DNA from: Elusimicrobiota bacterium
GTDB lineage: Bacteria > Elusimicrobiota > UBA8919
DNA length: 64,000 bases
Direction: 5' to 3'
NCBI GenBank assembly: GCA_028718185.1
Contig: JAQUMH010000001.1
Span: forward strand, 281,186 to 345,185
Positions 18,421-25,834 of this stretch are shown here, one piece after another. A program made the position numbers and the translations under genes. The notes under the pieces are model-generated. The model was not told the DNA's origin, did no database searches, and was given only the letters and a program-made list of their open reading frames with translations. Position 1 is the stretch's first letter. The number at the start of each line of letters is the position of its first letter.

Positions 18421-18509
18421 TAAAACGCCTCCGGTTTCAGAAGTGCAATAATCAGATAAATAAATAACAGAAACGCAACTATGCCGCCAATCCAGTAAAT
18501 AGCTGTCAT
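18420..18509 (-). CDS. kdpF: KdpF small subunit
   Basis: A 29-residue single-helix protein, MTAIYWIGGIVAF at the N-terminus and ending ALLKPEAF. The KPE(x)F ending and the position directly before kdpA are diagnostic for KdpF, which stabilises the complex. The stop codon is TAG and overlaps the kdpA start by one base. Confidence 0.9.
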   Translation of the reverse strand: MTAIYWIGGIVAFLLFIYLIIALLKPEAF

Positions 18510-18524
18510 AACGCCCCCAAAAAA

Positions 18525-18605
18525 TTAAATTTTATCACAAAGAACAATAAATCCAAAAGAAACAGCTGCTAGAAAAATAATTATTCCCACAAAAAGTATA
18601 TCCAT
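18525..18605 (-). CDS. 26-residue membrane peptide at the head of the kdp operon
   Basis: Begins MDILFVGIIIFLAA and ends GFIVLCDKI. It is a single transmembrane helix followed by a short charged tail. It has a GGGGGC ribosome-binding-like site four bases upstream of ATG and ends 15 bases before the kdpF start. I recall similar small single-helix peptides ahead of kdpF in other bacteria (with an LCxxL-type ending) but cannot check it here. It may be an additional Kdp accessory subunit or leader peptide. Confidence 0.6.
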   Translation of the reverse strand: MDILFVGIIIFLAAVSFGFIVLCDKI

Positions 18606-18623
18606 TTCTTGCCCCCAAAATAA

Positions 18624-18649
18624 ACACCAGAGAACATATTCTCTGGTGT
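18624..18649 (-). promoter_or_regulatory. Perfect hairpin in the kdp leader
   Basis: ACACCAGAGAA and its reverse complement are separated by four bases and lie 11 bases upstream of the ribosome-binding site of the first kdp gene. In minus orientation it is followed by TTTATTTT, so it could be the terminator of the gene at 18710-19126, an attenuator within the kdp leader, or both. The possible -10 box at 18693-18698 lies upstream of it, which favours an attenuator or RBS-proximal structure. Confidence 0.55.
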
Positions 18650-18692
18650 GTTCTCTCAATTAAGTTTACCAAATCAGATATTTTCATTTTTT

Positions 18693-18698
18693 ATTATA
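18693..18698 (-). promoter_or_regulatory. Possible -10 box for the kdp operon
   Basis: A TATAAT hexamer in minus orientation, about 88 bases before the first kdp start codon and just after the stop of the preceding gene. The -35 region 17 bases upstream (ATACTT) is poor, which would fit a KdpE-activated promoter. This is inference from one hexamer in an AT-rich region. Confidence 0.3.
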
Positions 18699-18709
18699 CT
18701 TCCACTCGA

Positions 18710-19126
18710 CTAATCAAGTATTATAATAATTCCCAACACAATACATGCGCCGATGACTACCCAATAAGCTTTGTTTTTTATTGATATTAAAGGCAATATT
18801 TCCTCTCCCTGTTTTTGTATCAACTCATTTTTCAAATTAACCAGAAAAATAATTTCCTGTTTATTATTAGATTCAAGAACTTTGATATTTTCCGAATTCT
18901 GCTTATTCCGGGTTAATTCCTTTTTAAGATTATTTAGTAACATTATATTCTGTTTTTTGTTAGTTATAATTTTATCGATGACTTCCGTTGTATAATATTT
19001 TTCCGTATATATATTATCTTTTTCTTCTATATGCAGAGGATATGGCACAACAGCATAGATTCGGCTATGGTTTAAAAGTATATTCATTAACACCAGAAAA
19101 CCAAACAATAAATATCCAAATCTCAT
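18710..19126 (-). CDS. Hypothetical protein with signal sequence, internal repeat and C-terminal helix
   Basis: A 138-residue protein. It has an N-terminal hydrophobic segment (about 4-25, probable signal anchor), a charged middle predicted to be helical, and a C-terminal transmembrane helix (about 118-137). The middle holds two related units, NKKQNIMLLNNLKKELTRNK and NNKQEIIFLVNLKNELIQK, which look like an internal duplication. I do not recognise the family. It lies between kdpE and the kdp structural genes, 79 bases after kdpE, so it may belong to the same regulatory unit. Confidence 0.55.
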   Translation of the reverse strand: MRFGYLLFGFLVLMNILLNHSRIYAVVPYPLHIEEKDNIYTEKYYTTEVIDKIITNKKQNIMLLNNLKKELTRNKQNSENIKVLESNNKQEIIFLVNLKNELIQKQGEEILPLISIKNKAYWVVIGACIVLGIIIILD

Positions 19127-19205
19127 ATTATAAAATTGAGTATATATTTAATTACAAAAGCATACAAGTCAAAAAAGTGTCAAAAATGACAGGAAGTAAG
19201 AAAAT

Positions 19206-19916
19206 TTAAATATTTTTTAGTCTATACCCTATGGCTGGTTCTGTAATAATAAATTCCGGTCTTGATGGGTCTATCTCAATTTTACTGCGTAAGTTACTTA
19301 TTGTTACACGTAGGAGATGTTCCGTGCCTTCATATTCGTCCGGATTTTTATTCCAAACCTGTTTTATCAACTTTCGCTGTGTGATAACTTTTCCGGCATT
19401 CAGGATAAGTAGTTTAAGAATATCATATTCTGTAGGAGATAAATCAACTTCTTTACTGCCAACCTTTACGATTCTTTTAGCTAAGTCAACAACCAATTTT
19501 CCGGATTTAAAAACAGGTTCGTCTTCGATTCTTAAAGTCCTTCTAAGAACAGCTTTTAATCTGGAATATAACTCTTCAATTCCAAAAGGTTTTGTAAGAT
19601 AATCATCTGCTCCTTTATCTAATGCTTTTATTTTATCTTCCTGACTGTCTCGCACGGATAAAATTATTATCGGCACCTGGTTCTGTTTTCGTACTTCTTC
19701 TATTACTTTGATACCATCAATATCAGGTAAACCAAGGTCAAGAACTACAACATCGGGTCTGAACAAAGATATCGCTTCGATGGCTTCTCTTCCGTTTATC
19801 GCTTCTGATATCAAGTATCCGCAGGATGCCAGCGATAAAGATAAAAATTTGCGGATTGATTTTTCATCATCCACAATCAACACTCTGATTCCGTTTTCTT
19901 TTTTATTTTCTATCAT
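19206..19916 (-). CDS. kdpE: KdpE-like OmpR-family response regulator
   Basis: A 236-residue protein. The receiver has the acidic pair at 16-17, phosphoacceptor Asp60 (DVVVLDLGLPDIDG) and a conserved lysine in YLTKPFG. It is followed by a winged-helix DNA-binding domain (LSPTEYDILKLLI, LRVTISNLRSKIE, GYRLKNI). It should activate kdpFABC under K+ limitation. It overlaps the kinase gene at 19913 by four bases. The start at 19916 is in the overlap and the proteins are co-translated. Confidence 0.9.
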   Translation of the reverse strand: MIENKKENGIRVLIVDDEKSIRKFLSLSLASCGYLISEAINGREAIEAISLFRPDVVVLDLGLPDIDGIKVIEEVRKQNQVPIIILSVRDSQEDKIKALDKGADDYLTKPFGIEELYSRLKAVLRRTLRIEDEPVFKSGKLVVDLAKRIVKVGSKEVDLSPTEYDILKLLILNAGKVITQRKLIKQVWNKNPDEYEGTEHLLRVTISNLRSKIEIDPSRPEFIITEPAIGYRLKNI

Positions 19917-20950
19917 AATAAAGACAACGTTATAGTAATAACTGTACCTCCACCCTGAAAATTGTCTGCCCAGATTTTCCCTTTGTGTGCCTCAACTATA
20001 CCCTTGCAGACAGACAAACCCAGTCCGGTTCCTTCATAATTCTTTGGTCTTTTTACCCTATAAAATTTATCAAAAACATGCTTTAAATCAGATGTTGGTA
20101 TGCCTATTCCATAATCATAGATTTTTATTTCAATAAAACCTTCTTTTAATCTTACATCTATTTTAATTTCTTTGATAGATTGCGAATATTTAATCGCATT
20201 ATCCAGAATATTTCTCAATACCTTAATTATGAGCGGAAAATCTACTGAAATTTCCGGCAAATTATCAGGTATTTCAACCGTTACCTTAAAATCTTTTAAA
20301 ACTGCTTCCATCTGTTTTAATACCGTACCTATTAAATCCCTTATTTCCACAGGACTAACGCTTATTTTTAATGCACCGGCTTCAACCCTCGCCATATCCA
20401 ATAAATCACCTACAAGCTGGTTCATTCTGCTGGATTCTTCATATGCTGTTTCAATTAAGGATTGTTTGCTTTTTGTGTCCATATCTATGCTATTTAAAAT
20501 ACTGCTTAATGAACCCAAAATTGATGACAAAGGGGTTTTTAAGTCGTGAGATACAGAATTCAAAAATGCAGTATGCAGTTTCTCTGCTTCTCGTAATGCA
20601 TTTGCTTGTTGAGCTTCTTCAAAAAGTTTTTTAGCTACTTCGGCTTGTTCTTTTGACTTTAATACTAAATTACTTATTACCATACCGACAACAAATAATG
20701 TGATAAATACTATCAGATACTGCGTATCTGCAACCGTCATGGAAAAACGCGGAGACACAAAGAAAAAATCAAAAACAAGAACACACAGGATTGCAGAAAA
20801 AAAAGAAGGTCCTCGTCCCCATTTTAACGCTGTTATAACGACAACGAGAATATAAAGCATTACAAGGTTCGCTTGCACAATCGAATGTTGCAGCATACCG
20901 CCGAACAACGAAACAATAATTATCAGTAAAATACTCTTAAGGTAATTCAT
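19913..20950 (-). CDS. Short KdpD-type histidine kinase (DUF4118-HisKA-HATPase)
   Basis: A 345-residue protein equivalent to the C-terminal half of KdpD. Four helices of DUF4118 (about 1-95, including FDFFFVSPRFSMTVADTQYL) run directly into HisKA with His135 (VSHDLKTPLSS) and an HATPase domain with NILDNAIKYS, DYGIGIP and GTGLGLSV. The KdpD N-terminal sensor, Usp and GAF domains are absent. It overlaps kdpE, so it is the kinase for this system. Together with the kinase-less KdpD at 11754 it suggests that sensing and phosphorylation are divided between two proteins. Confidence 0.9.
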   Translation of the reverse strand: MNYLKSILLIIIVSLFGGMLQHSIVQANLVMLYILVVVITALKWGRGPSFFSAILCVLVFDFFFVSPRFSMTVADTQYLIVFITLFVVGMVISNLVLKSKEQAEVAKKLFEEAQQANALREAEKLHTAFLNSVSHDLKTPLSSILGSLSSILNSIDMDTKSKQSLIETAYEESSRMNQLVGDLLDMARVEAGALKISVSPVEIRDLIGTVLKQMEAVLKDFKVTVEIPDNLPEISVDFPLIIKVLRNILDNAIKYSQSIKEIKIDVRLKEGFIEIKIYDYGIGIPTSDLKHVFDKFYRVKRPKNYEGTGLGLSVCKGIVEAHKGKIWADNFQGGGTVITITLSLL

Positions 20951-20965
20951 CAGTCCACTTGCTCC

Positions 20966-21748
20966 TTATTCTACCTTTCTACTATCGCTTTTAGTCATTT
21001 TTCGCCCCAACGTGTCAAAAAATTGCCCGGCAACCTTCATCAAAGGATTCAGGTTAACACCATAGTAATATGGTGATTTCAGCCAGCCTTTTTCCCTAAA
21101 ATATTCAACATCTCTGGGAAATATATCCGAATAGCTTTTTGATGTAATCATCTACCGTCTGAACCTGAACATCATTAAATCCTTCAATGTCGGGACCGGA
21201 AATCCGGACTGCTTCCCAATCGATTCAAACCGGCTAACTGCATCGTTAATTTTCCTCCCGATTACATTCTTATCCTGTCCCATTGTTAAGCGTAATCCGG
21301 GAATTATGTTGAATCCCCAAAATCGCATTACGCTCGCCAGGTATTTCGCTACATCCTTGTCACCTCCGATGAATTGGGTCGAAAGCGACATGAACCACTT
21401 GCCGAAATAACTCGGCCGGTGCATGATATAAGAGGAACGTTCAATGAAATTTTTTACCAGTGCCGTGACCTGAAGTGAGTAGACAGGCGTAGTGACGATA
21501 GTGGCATCAGCGTCCCTAATCATAGAGTGAATCTCTTGCATCCTGTCCTTAGCAGGACACCTCTCCTCGCCATGCATGACACATATCCCGCATCCCTGAC
21601 AGAGCGCCAATCGTTCCTGAAAAAGAATGACATCCTTTACGTCTATTTCCATCCGATTTCTGAGCCTGCTTAGGAATTCTGTGGTAACATCGTAAGTCTG
21701 TCCCTTATGCGGACTACCGTGTATTGTAAGAATTTTTAACATCACCAA
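20966..21748 (-). pseudogene. Flavodoxin-like NAD(P)H-dependent FMN reductase interrupted by an in-frame TAG
   Basis: A 198-residue open frame (21152-21748) begins LKILTIHGSPHKGQTYDVT, the FMN-binding loop of NADPH-dependent FMN reductases. It also has an iron-sulfur-type CQGCGICVMHGEERCPAKD segment. It stops at TAG (21152-21154). The very next codon is ATG and the same frame continues for 61 codons with DVEYFREKGWLKSPYYYGV, which resembles the normal C-terminal end of this roughly 260-residue family. So this is one gene with an amber codon after residue 198. Options are nonsense mutation, sequencing error, readthrough, or reinitiation at the TAGATG junction. It lies 15 bases before the short KdpD-type kinase gene. 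Confidence 0.75.
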
Positions 21749-21797
21749 CTCCTGCCTTTCTTTGTGACTTCTTATCTTTATTTATTTTGGATTATTC

Positions 21798-22256
21798 CTA
21801 AAGGAATTTAAATAATACCTTCTTTTTATAGTCCTTGTATTGATTACCGAATTTTTCTTCCAGGTATTTTTCTTCTTTTTTTACAAATACTTTAAACGCA
21901 ATAAATACGGAAATAATTGTAATCATTACAAACCATGAATTAAAAAACAAAAGAAGACCCGGTACTGTAACAAGAATCTGAAATGTGTACATCGGATTAA
22001 GAAAAATAGAATATAAACCACCTGTCGCTAATTGTTCTTTCCCATAAGCGTTTAACATACTAAACGCTGCAATAAGATTTAATATAAAACCAGTAATTAT
22101 CATTGCAACTGCAACGGTAAATAGTTTGTTACTATTTTCAGTTATCCTAAACATAGGTTTAAATAAAAAACTTATCCCTGCAGTTACTGCCAGGGAAATG
22201 ATAAGAACAACAGCGATTTTTCCTCCAACACCCATTACAGACATCTTCTTATTCAT
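21798..22256 (-). CDS. Isoprenylcysteine carboxyl methyltransferase-like (PEMT/ICMT) membrane protein
   Basis: A 152-residue protein with four to five transmembrane helices. It has the C-terminal pattern of the ICMT/PEMT family, a conserved NPMYTF in the middle and EEKYLEEKFGNQYKDYKKKV at the end (SAM-binding region). Such bacterial proteins methylate small or lipid substrates; the substrate here is unknown. The gene is 38 bases downstream of the second AI-2E gene and 49 bases upstream of the flavoprotein gene. Confidence 0.75.
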   Translation of the reverse strand: MNKKMSVMGVGGKIAVVLIISLAVTAGISFLFKPMFRITENSNKLFTVAVAMIITGFILNLIAAFSMLNAYGKEQLATGGLYSIFLNPMYTFQILVTVPGLLLFFNSWFVMITIISVFIAFKVFVKKEEKYLEEKFGNQYKDYKKKVLFKFL

Positions 22257-22294
22257 ACATATGTAAATCCCCTTATTGCAATATTCCGGTTCAA

Positions 22295-23299
22295 TTAAGT
22301 AGAACTACTAAGTTCCTCAAATTCATTCTTAATGAAAAGAAACAATGGTATTGCCACTAAAATACCCCAGATTCCAAACATTACTTCAGATATTAAAAGG
22401 GCAAGAAGTGTTACAGACATGGGTAATTTGGCAATCCTACCAACAATTCTACTATTGAGAAAATACTCAAGCTTATGAATACCAATAAGAAAAATTAAAC
22501 ATATAATACATGGTACTACACCTTGTGATATCAAAGCAGTTACTGATAAAATAGTATTAGAAATCAAGTTACCAATAATCGGAAATAAACCACAAACAAA
22601 AACCAGGCACACTAAAGTTATTTTATGGGGTAGATTTAGAATCATAACAATACCCAGAGTAATAATTGTATTTATGCAGGAAATAATAACCTGCCCTCCC
22701 ATTATTTTTTTAAAAAACAAGTAAAAAATACCCACCTTCTCATTTAAAAAATTAAACAAATACGCCATTATGCTGCCTTTTTTTAAATTAAACATTTCGG
22801 ATATTTTATTTTTCTCAATAAATAATAAAAAGTTCAGAACAATTGCAAAAATAAAATACGAAATCCCTACTGATATTCCTTTAAACAAAACAACAAATTG
22901 TTTTATAGACTGAACTTCATCGGAAAATAAGCTCTGCTTGAAATCATTATATTCAAATCCAATATCATAAGCATCAGAAATTAATTTAACTGACTTTGCA
23001 ATCTCGTATTCTATAAGATTAAAATATTTTGGAAAATCACTTATAAATTTCGGTATAACCTTAAAAGATAAAATAAAAAATGCAGAAATCAACAGCAAAT
23101 AGAAAAGATAAAAAAGAAATTTCACTGAAAGCGAAGGATATTTTTTATGTATATCATTTGTAAAAATATCTGTAAGTAAATAAAGAAACATAAGAAACAC
23201 AAAAAAAATAATTAATCGACTTTTCATTATAATTACAGCAAAGGCAAAAAGAAAAATATATCCTAATAAATTATTTTTAAACTTTGAAAACATAAACAT
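22295..23299 (-). CDS. AI-2E family transporter (second, divergent copy)
   Basis: A 334-residue membrane protein with the same helix layout as the protein at 2541-3581: hydrophobic N-terminus, a soluble middle with FPKYFNLIEYEIAKSV, then a cluster of C-terminal helices containing GLFPIIGNLIS and the end segment FGIWGILVAIPLFLFIKNEF. It is strongly AT-biased with many F, L, I and K residues. The transported compound is unknown. It is separated from the DUF4143 gene by a terminator and a structured region. Confidence 0.75.
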   Translation of the reverse strand: MFMFSKFKNNLLGYIFLFAFAVIIMKSRLIIFFVFLMFLYLLTDIFTNDIHKKYPSLSVKFLFYLFYLLLISAFFILSFKVIPKFISDFPKYFNLIEYEIAKSVKLISDAYDIGFEYNDFKQSLFSDEVQSIKQFVVLFKGISVGISYFIFAIVLNFLLFIEKNKISEMFNLKKGSIMAYLFNFLNEKVGIFYLFFKKIMGGQVIISCINTIITLGIVMILNLPHKITLVCLVFVCGLFPIIGNLISNTILSVTALISQGVVPCIICLIFLIGIHKLEYFLNSRIVGRIAKLPMSVTLLALLISEVMFGIWGILVAIPLFLFIKNEFEELSSST

Positions 23300-23384
23300 C
23301 CTCCTAACCCGCCCTCATTCCCTAGTTTGTTTCAAAAATCGTTAGTTCTATTTTACTATTTTAAAAGGTATTTTTCAACCAATA

Positions 23385-23411
23385 AAAAACCACCGATTAT
23401 TTCAGTGGTTA
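23385..23411 (-). terminator. Rho-independent terminator
   Basis: Minus-strand ACCACTGA pairs with TCGGTGGT around a five-base loop, followed by TTTTTATT. It would end the DUF4143 transcript after an unusually long 245-base 3' region that contains the palindromes at 23465-23560. Confidence 0.7.
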
Positions 23412-23464
23412 ATTTATGCTAGAATGTATTATCGGAGAGATAATATTCTACGTCAAAAACTTAA

Positions 23465-23560
23465 GGTGTCCCTAACCTTCGGTTCGGGATCATTTATTTT
23501 GGTCTCCGGTAGGGGACCAAAATAAATAGACTCTAGCGATGGGACGATTTCCTAACTTTG
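23465..23560. repeat. Structured palindromic region (two stable hairpins)
   Basis: Hairpin one spans 23470-23488 (CCCTAACC, TTC, GGTTCGGG). Hairpin two spans 23492-23527: ATTTATTTTGGTC and its complement plus three inner pairs (one G-U) close a GGTA tetraloop. GTCCC before and GGGAC after these could pair to enclose both. No reading frame covers it. It occupies the 357-base gap between the AI-2E gene and the DUF4143 gene. It may be a 3' UTR structure, a small RNA, or a dispersed element. Confidence 0.6.
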
Positions 23561-23656
23561 AACTGGTTTAAGGTATTTGCCTGCCCGGAAACTGCCAAAT
23601 CTCAAATAAAAAATCTGTTAAATGGTTAGATAATTTCCCTATTTGAATTATGCTTA

Positions 23657-24802
23657 TTATATATCCTGACTAATATAATGTATAAGCCCTTTAAGTCCGG
23701 TATGTATAACAGGAATACCATTAATATTTTTTGTTTTCGGCTGTGACAAATCATTGCTGACAAAAAAAGCTTTTGCATTTGGATATTGATGTAAAAATAT
23801 TTTTAATCCTGCAAAATCAAAAGCATTACTTGACCACTTTGCTTCTATTGCAATAGGAGCTTCTCCCCTTCTTTCAATAATAAAATCAACCTCATGCCCC
23901 TGCTTATCTCTCCAATAACGGATATTTCTTGATTGCATCTGTGATTGAAGTTCATTAAGCACATAATGTTCCCACATTTGCCCAAACTCGGTTGATTTTA
24001 AATCGTGCAATCCTCGGTAATAGCAGACAAATCCTGTGTCAAACATATATACTTTTGGCGCAGCAACAATTTCAGTGCTCCTATAGGTACTAAATGGTCG
24101 CAAAACATGAACAACATACGTTTCTTCTAATACTCTTAAATAATTAGAAATAGTGGTATGACTTACTGCACACTGGTTTGAAAATCTACTGGCTTCAAAA
24201 ATTCCTCCGCTTTGAATCATCAGTAATTCAAAAAACTTTTGAAATGAATTGCGACGCTCCAACCTGAAAAGTTCTTGAATATCCTTTGCCCAATAAGCAT
24301 CAATCCATTCCTGAAAATACTTCTCAGGAAGTTTTTTACTAAGAAAAAATGGAGGTAACCCTCCGAAAAGAAACCTGTGTTTAATGTCGTACCTACCGAA
24401 ATCTTTTAAATCATCAGAAATAAGTGGCGTTAGCCATAATTCCGCCTTTCTTCCGGCTAATGTATCTTTGAATTTTGTAGAAGCACTAAGTGATGAAGAA
24501 CCGGTGGCAAGGATTTTTGTCTTGGGGTAGTGGTCTGCTGCAATTTTTAATAGTTCTGAAGGATTATCTAATCGATGAATCTCATCAAGAACAATACGTT
24601 TTCCTTTTCTTTCTTTTAAGAATTTTTCAGGATCAGCCATTAGACCGCGTATTCTCGGTAGTTCACAATCATAATAGTCAACATGCGGTAATGTTTGTGA
24701 TAAAACTGTCTTGCCAGCCCTGCGAACTCCGGAAAGCCATAAAACAGATCGCTCCCGCCACAACAACTCAATCCTTCTAAGCCAGTGCTTTCTTTTTACC
24801 AT
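23657..24802 (-). CDS. AAA ATPase with DUF4143 domain
   Basis: A 381-residue protein. The N-terminal AAA_14 domain has LSGVRRAGKTVLSQ (Walker A variant) and RIVLDEIHRL (Walker B), then an ATGSSS sensor-like motif. It ends with DUF4143, containing GGLPPF, a winged-helix-like SHTTISNYLRVLEETYVV segment, and the nuclease-fold-like WRDKQGHEVDFIIER motif. These proteins are common and sporadically distributed; the role is unknown and may be in defence or toxin-antitoxin-like regulation. I chose the start at 24802 because a canonical promoter places the transcript start within a few bases of that ATG, making the mRNA leaderless. The open frame start at 24850 lies upstream of the promoter. Confidence 0.85.
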   Translation of the reverse strand: MVKRKHWLRRIELLWRERSVLWLSGVRRAGKTVLSQTLPHVDYYDCELPRIRGLMADPEKFLKERKGKRIVLDEIHRLDNPSELLKIAADHYPKTKILATGSSSLSASTKFKDTLAGRKAELWLTPLISDDLKDFGRYDIKHRFLFGGLPPFFLSKKLPEKYFQEWIDAYWAKDIQELFRLERRNSFQKFFELLMIQSGGIFEASRFSNQCAVSHTTISNYLRVLEETYVVHVLRPFSTYRSTEIVAAPKVYMFDTGFVCYYRGLHDLKSTEFGQMWEHYVLNELQSQMQSRNIRYWRDKQGHEVDFIIERRGEAPIAIEAKWSSNAFDFAGLKIFLHQYPNAKAFFVSNDLSQPKTKNINGIPVIHTGLKGLIHYISQDI

Positions 24803-24809
24803 AAGTGAC

Positions 24810-24838
24810 ATTATACTAAATGAAATTACTATATGCAA
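24810..24838 (-). promoter_or_regulatory. Canonical sigma-70 promoter of the DUF4143 gene
   Basis: TTGCAT (24833-24838) and TATAAT (24810-24815) are separated by exactly 17 bases. The predicted transcription start, about seven bases downstream, falls on or next to the ATG at 24802. The -35 box lies inside the palindrome at 24823-24860. Confidence 0.7.
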
Positions 24839-24860
24839 GTACTTTTGCATATAGTAATTT
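24823..24860. promoter_or_regulatory. 16-bp perfect inverted repeat overlapping the promoter (probable operator)
   Basis: AAATTACTATATGCAA and its exact reverse complement flank a six-base spacer. It covers the -35 box of the promoter for the ATPase gene, so a dimeric repressor bound here would block transcription. On the plus strand it is followed by a T run and could also act as a terminator, but no plus-strand gene leads into it. The rest of the gap up to 25005 contains no supported gene. Confidence 0.65.
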
Positions 24861-25005
24861 TTTATTTGTGAAGATTATTGCATCCAAAACAAAAGAACTG
24901 AACGGTTCGAAAATGCTTGAAAATGCCGATTTGGAGATTTTGAAATTCGAACCAGACAGTTCTCGACGGAAAATAGACCTTCATAACGACTTTTGTCTTA
25001 TCGCA

Positions 25006-25077
25006 CTCAGGCGGTAGGATTCGAACCTACAACCCTCCGGTTAACAGCCGGATGCTCCACCGTTGAGCTACGCCTGA
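25006..25077 (-). tRNA. tRNA-Asn (GUU)
   Basis: 72 bases forming a full cloverleaf in minus orientation. The acceptor is TCAGGCG/CGCCTGA with discriminator G. The anticodon arm is CCGGC TGTTAAC CGG-like with anticodon GTT, and the T arm is GTAGG TTCGAAT CCTAC. CCA is not encoded. Confidence 0.93.
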
Positions 25078-25166
25078 ATTAATGAGTCAGTAATTAGTAA
25101 TTGGTAGTTAGTAATTAATTGAAATATTTTACTGCTGTTATTTGCAAAAATATTAAAAGTATTATA

Positions 25167-25751
25167 CTAAATCTCTTTTCTGCCGTCAAGGGCATTTATT
25201 AGTGTTATTTCATCTGAATATTCTATGCTGCCGCCTGACGGGATACCTTTGGCTAGTCGGGTAATGTTTACATTATATGGTTTCAGAACCTGTGAAATGT
25301 ACATTGCTGTTGCATCTCCCTCAACTGTCGGGTTTGTTGCAATCAGGACTTCTTTTATGCCATCAAGCCGTTTTGTTAAAAGTTTTATGCTTAAACTACT
25401 TTCGTAAACACCATCAAGCGGGGAAAGGACACCAAGAAGAACATGATAAAGTCCTTTGTACTTCCATGTTTTTTCTATTACCTGTAAATCCGTATAATTC
25501 TCAACCACACAAATTGTTTTCCTGTCCCTGGTATCATCTGAGCATATTTCACAAGGGCTTTTTTCACAAAGCGAACAACAAACTGAACAGGTCTTTATGC
25601 TTTTCTTTGCATTAATTAATGCTGTTGCAAGATTTTCAACCTCACTTTCCGGAGTTTTTAATATAAAAAAAGCAAACCGCTCAGCTTGCTTTTGTCCAAC
25701 ACTCGGTAGTTTCTTAAAAACATCAATTAACTGGTTAAGCGATTTTATCAT
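25167..25751 (-). CDS. recR: Recombination protein RecR
   Basis: A 194-residue protein of normal length. It has a helix-hairpin-helix N-terminus (FKKLPSVGQKQAERFAF), a zinc finger (CSVCCSLCEKSPCEIC), and a Toprim domain with CVVENYTDLQVIEKT and ATNPTVEGDATAMYI. It acts with RecF/RecO to load RecA at gaps. It lies 83 bases downstream of dnaX in the common dnaX-recR order, but the usual ybaB/ebfC gene between them is absent. Confidence 0.96.
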   Translation of the reverse strand: MIKSLNQLIDVFKKLPSVGQKQAERFAFFILKTPESEVENLATALINAKKSIKTCSVCCSLCEKSPCEICSDDTRDRKTICVVENYTDLQVIEKTWKYKGLYHVLLGVLSPLDGVYESSLSIKLLTKRLDGIKEVLIATNPTVEGDATAMYISQVLKPYNVNITRLAKGIPSGGSIEYSDEITLINALDGRKEI

Positions 25752-25834
25752 TTTTTATAATTTTTTAGAAATGCCCCCTCATCTTTAATATTCTCCCCGT
25801 TGGGGAGAAGAAAGATTTAATGAACATATAATTT

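Noticed and set aside
24820-25017. A 65-codon plus-strand frame between the ATPase promoter and tRNA-Asn
   Set aside because: It begins inside the operator palindrome and ends inside the tRNA gene, and has no ribosome-binding site. A short remnant cannot be fully excluded because the middle looks somewhat protein-like.
25082-25125. TAATTAG-rich repetitive stretch near tRNA-Asn, similar to 27721-27760 near tRNA-Ala
   Set aside because: Simple AT-rich repetition with no fixed unit or arms; could be chance in this composition.
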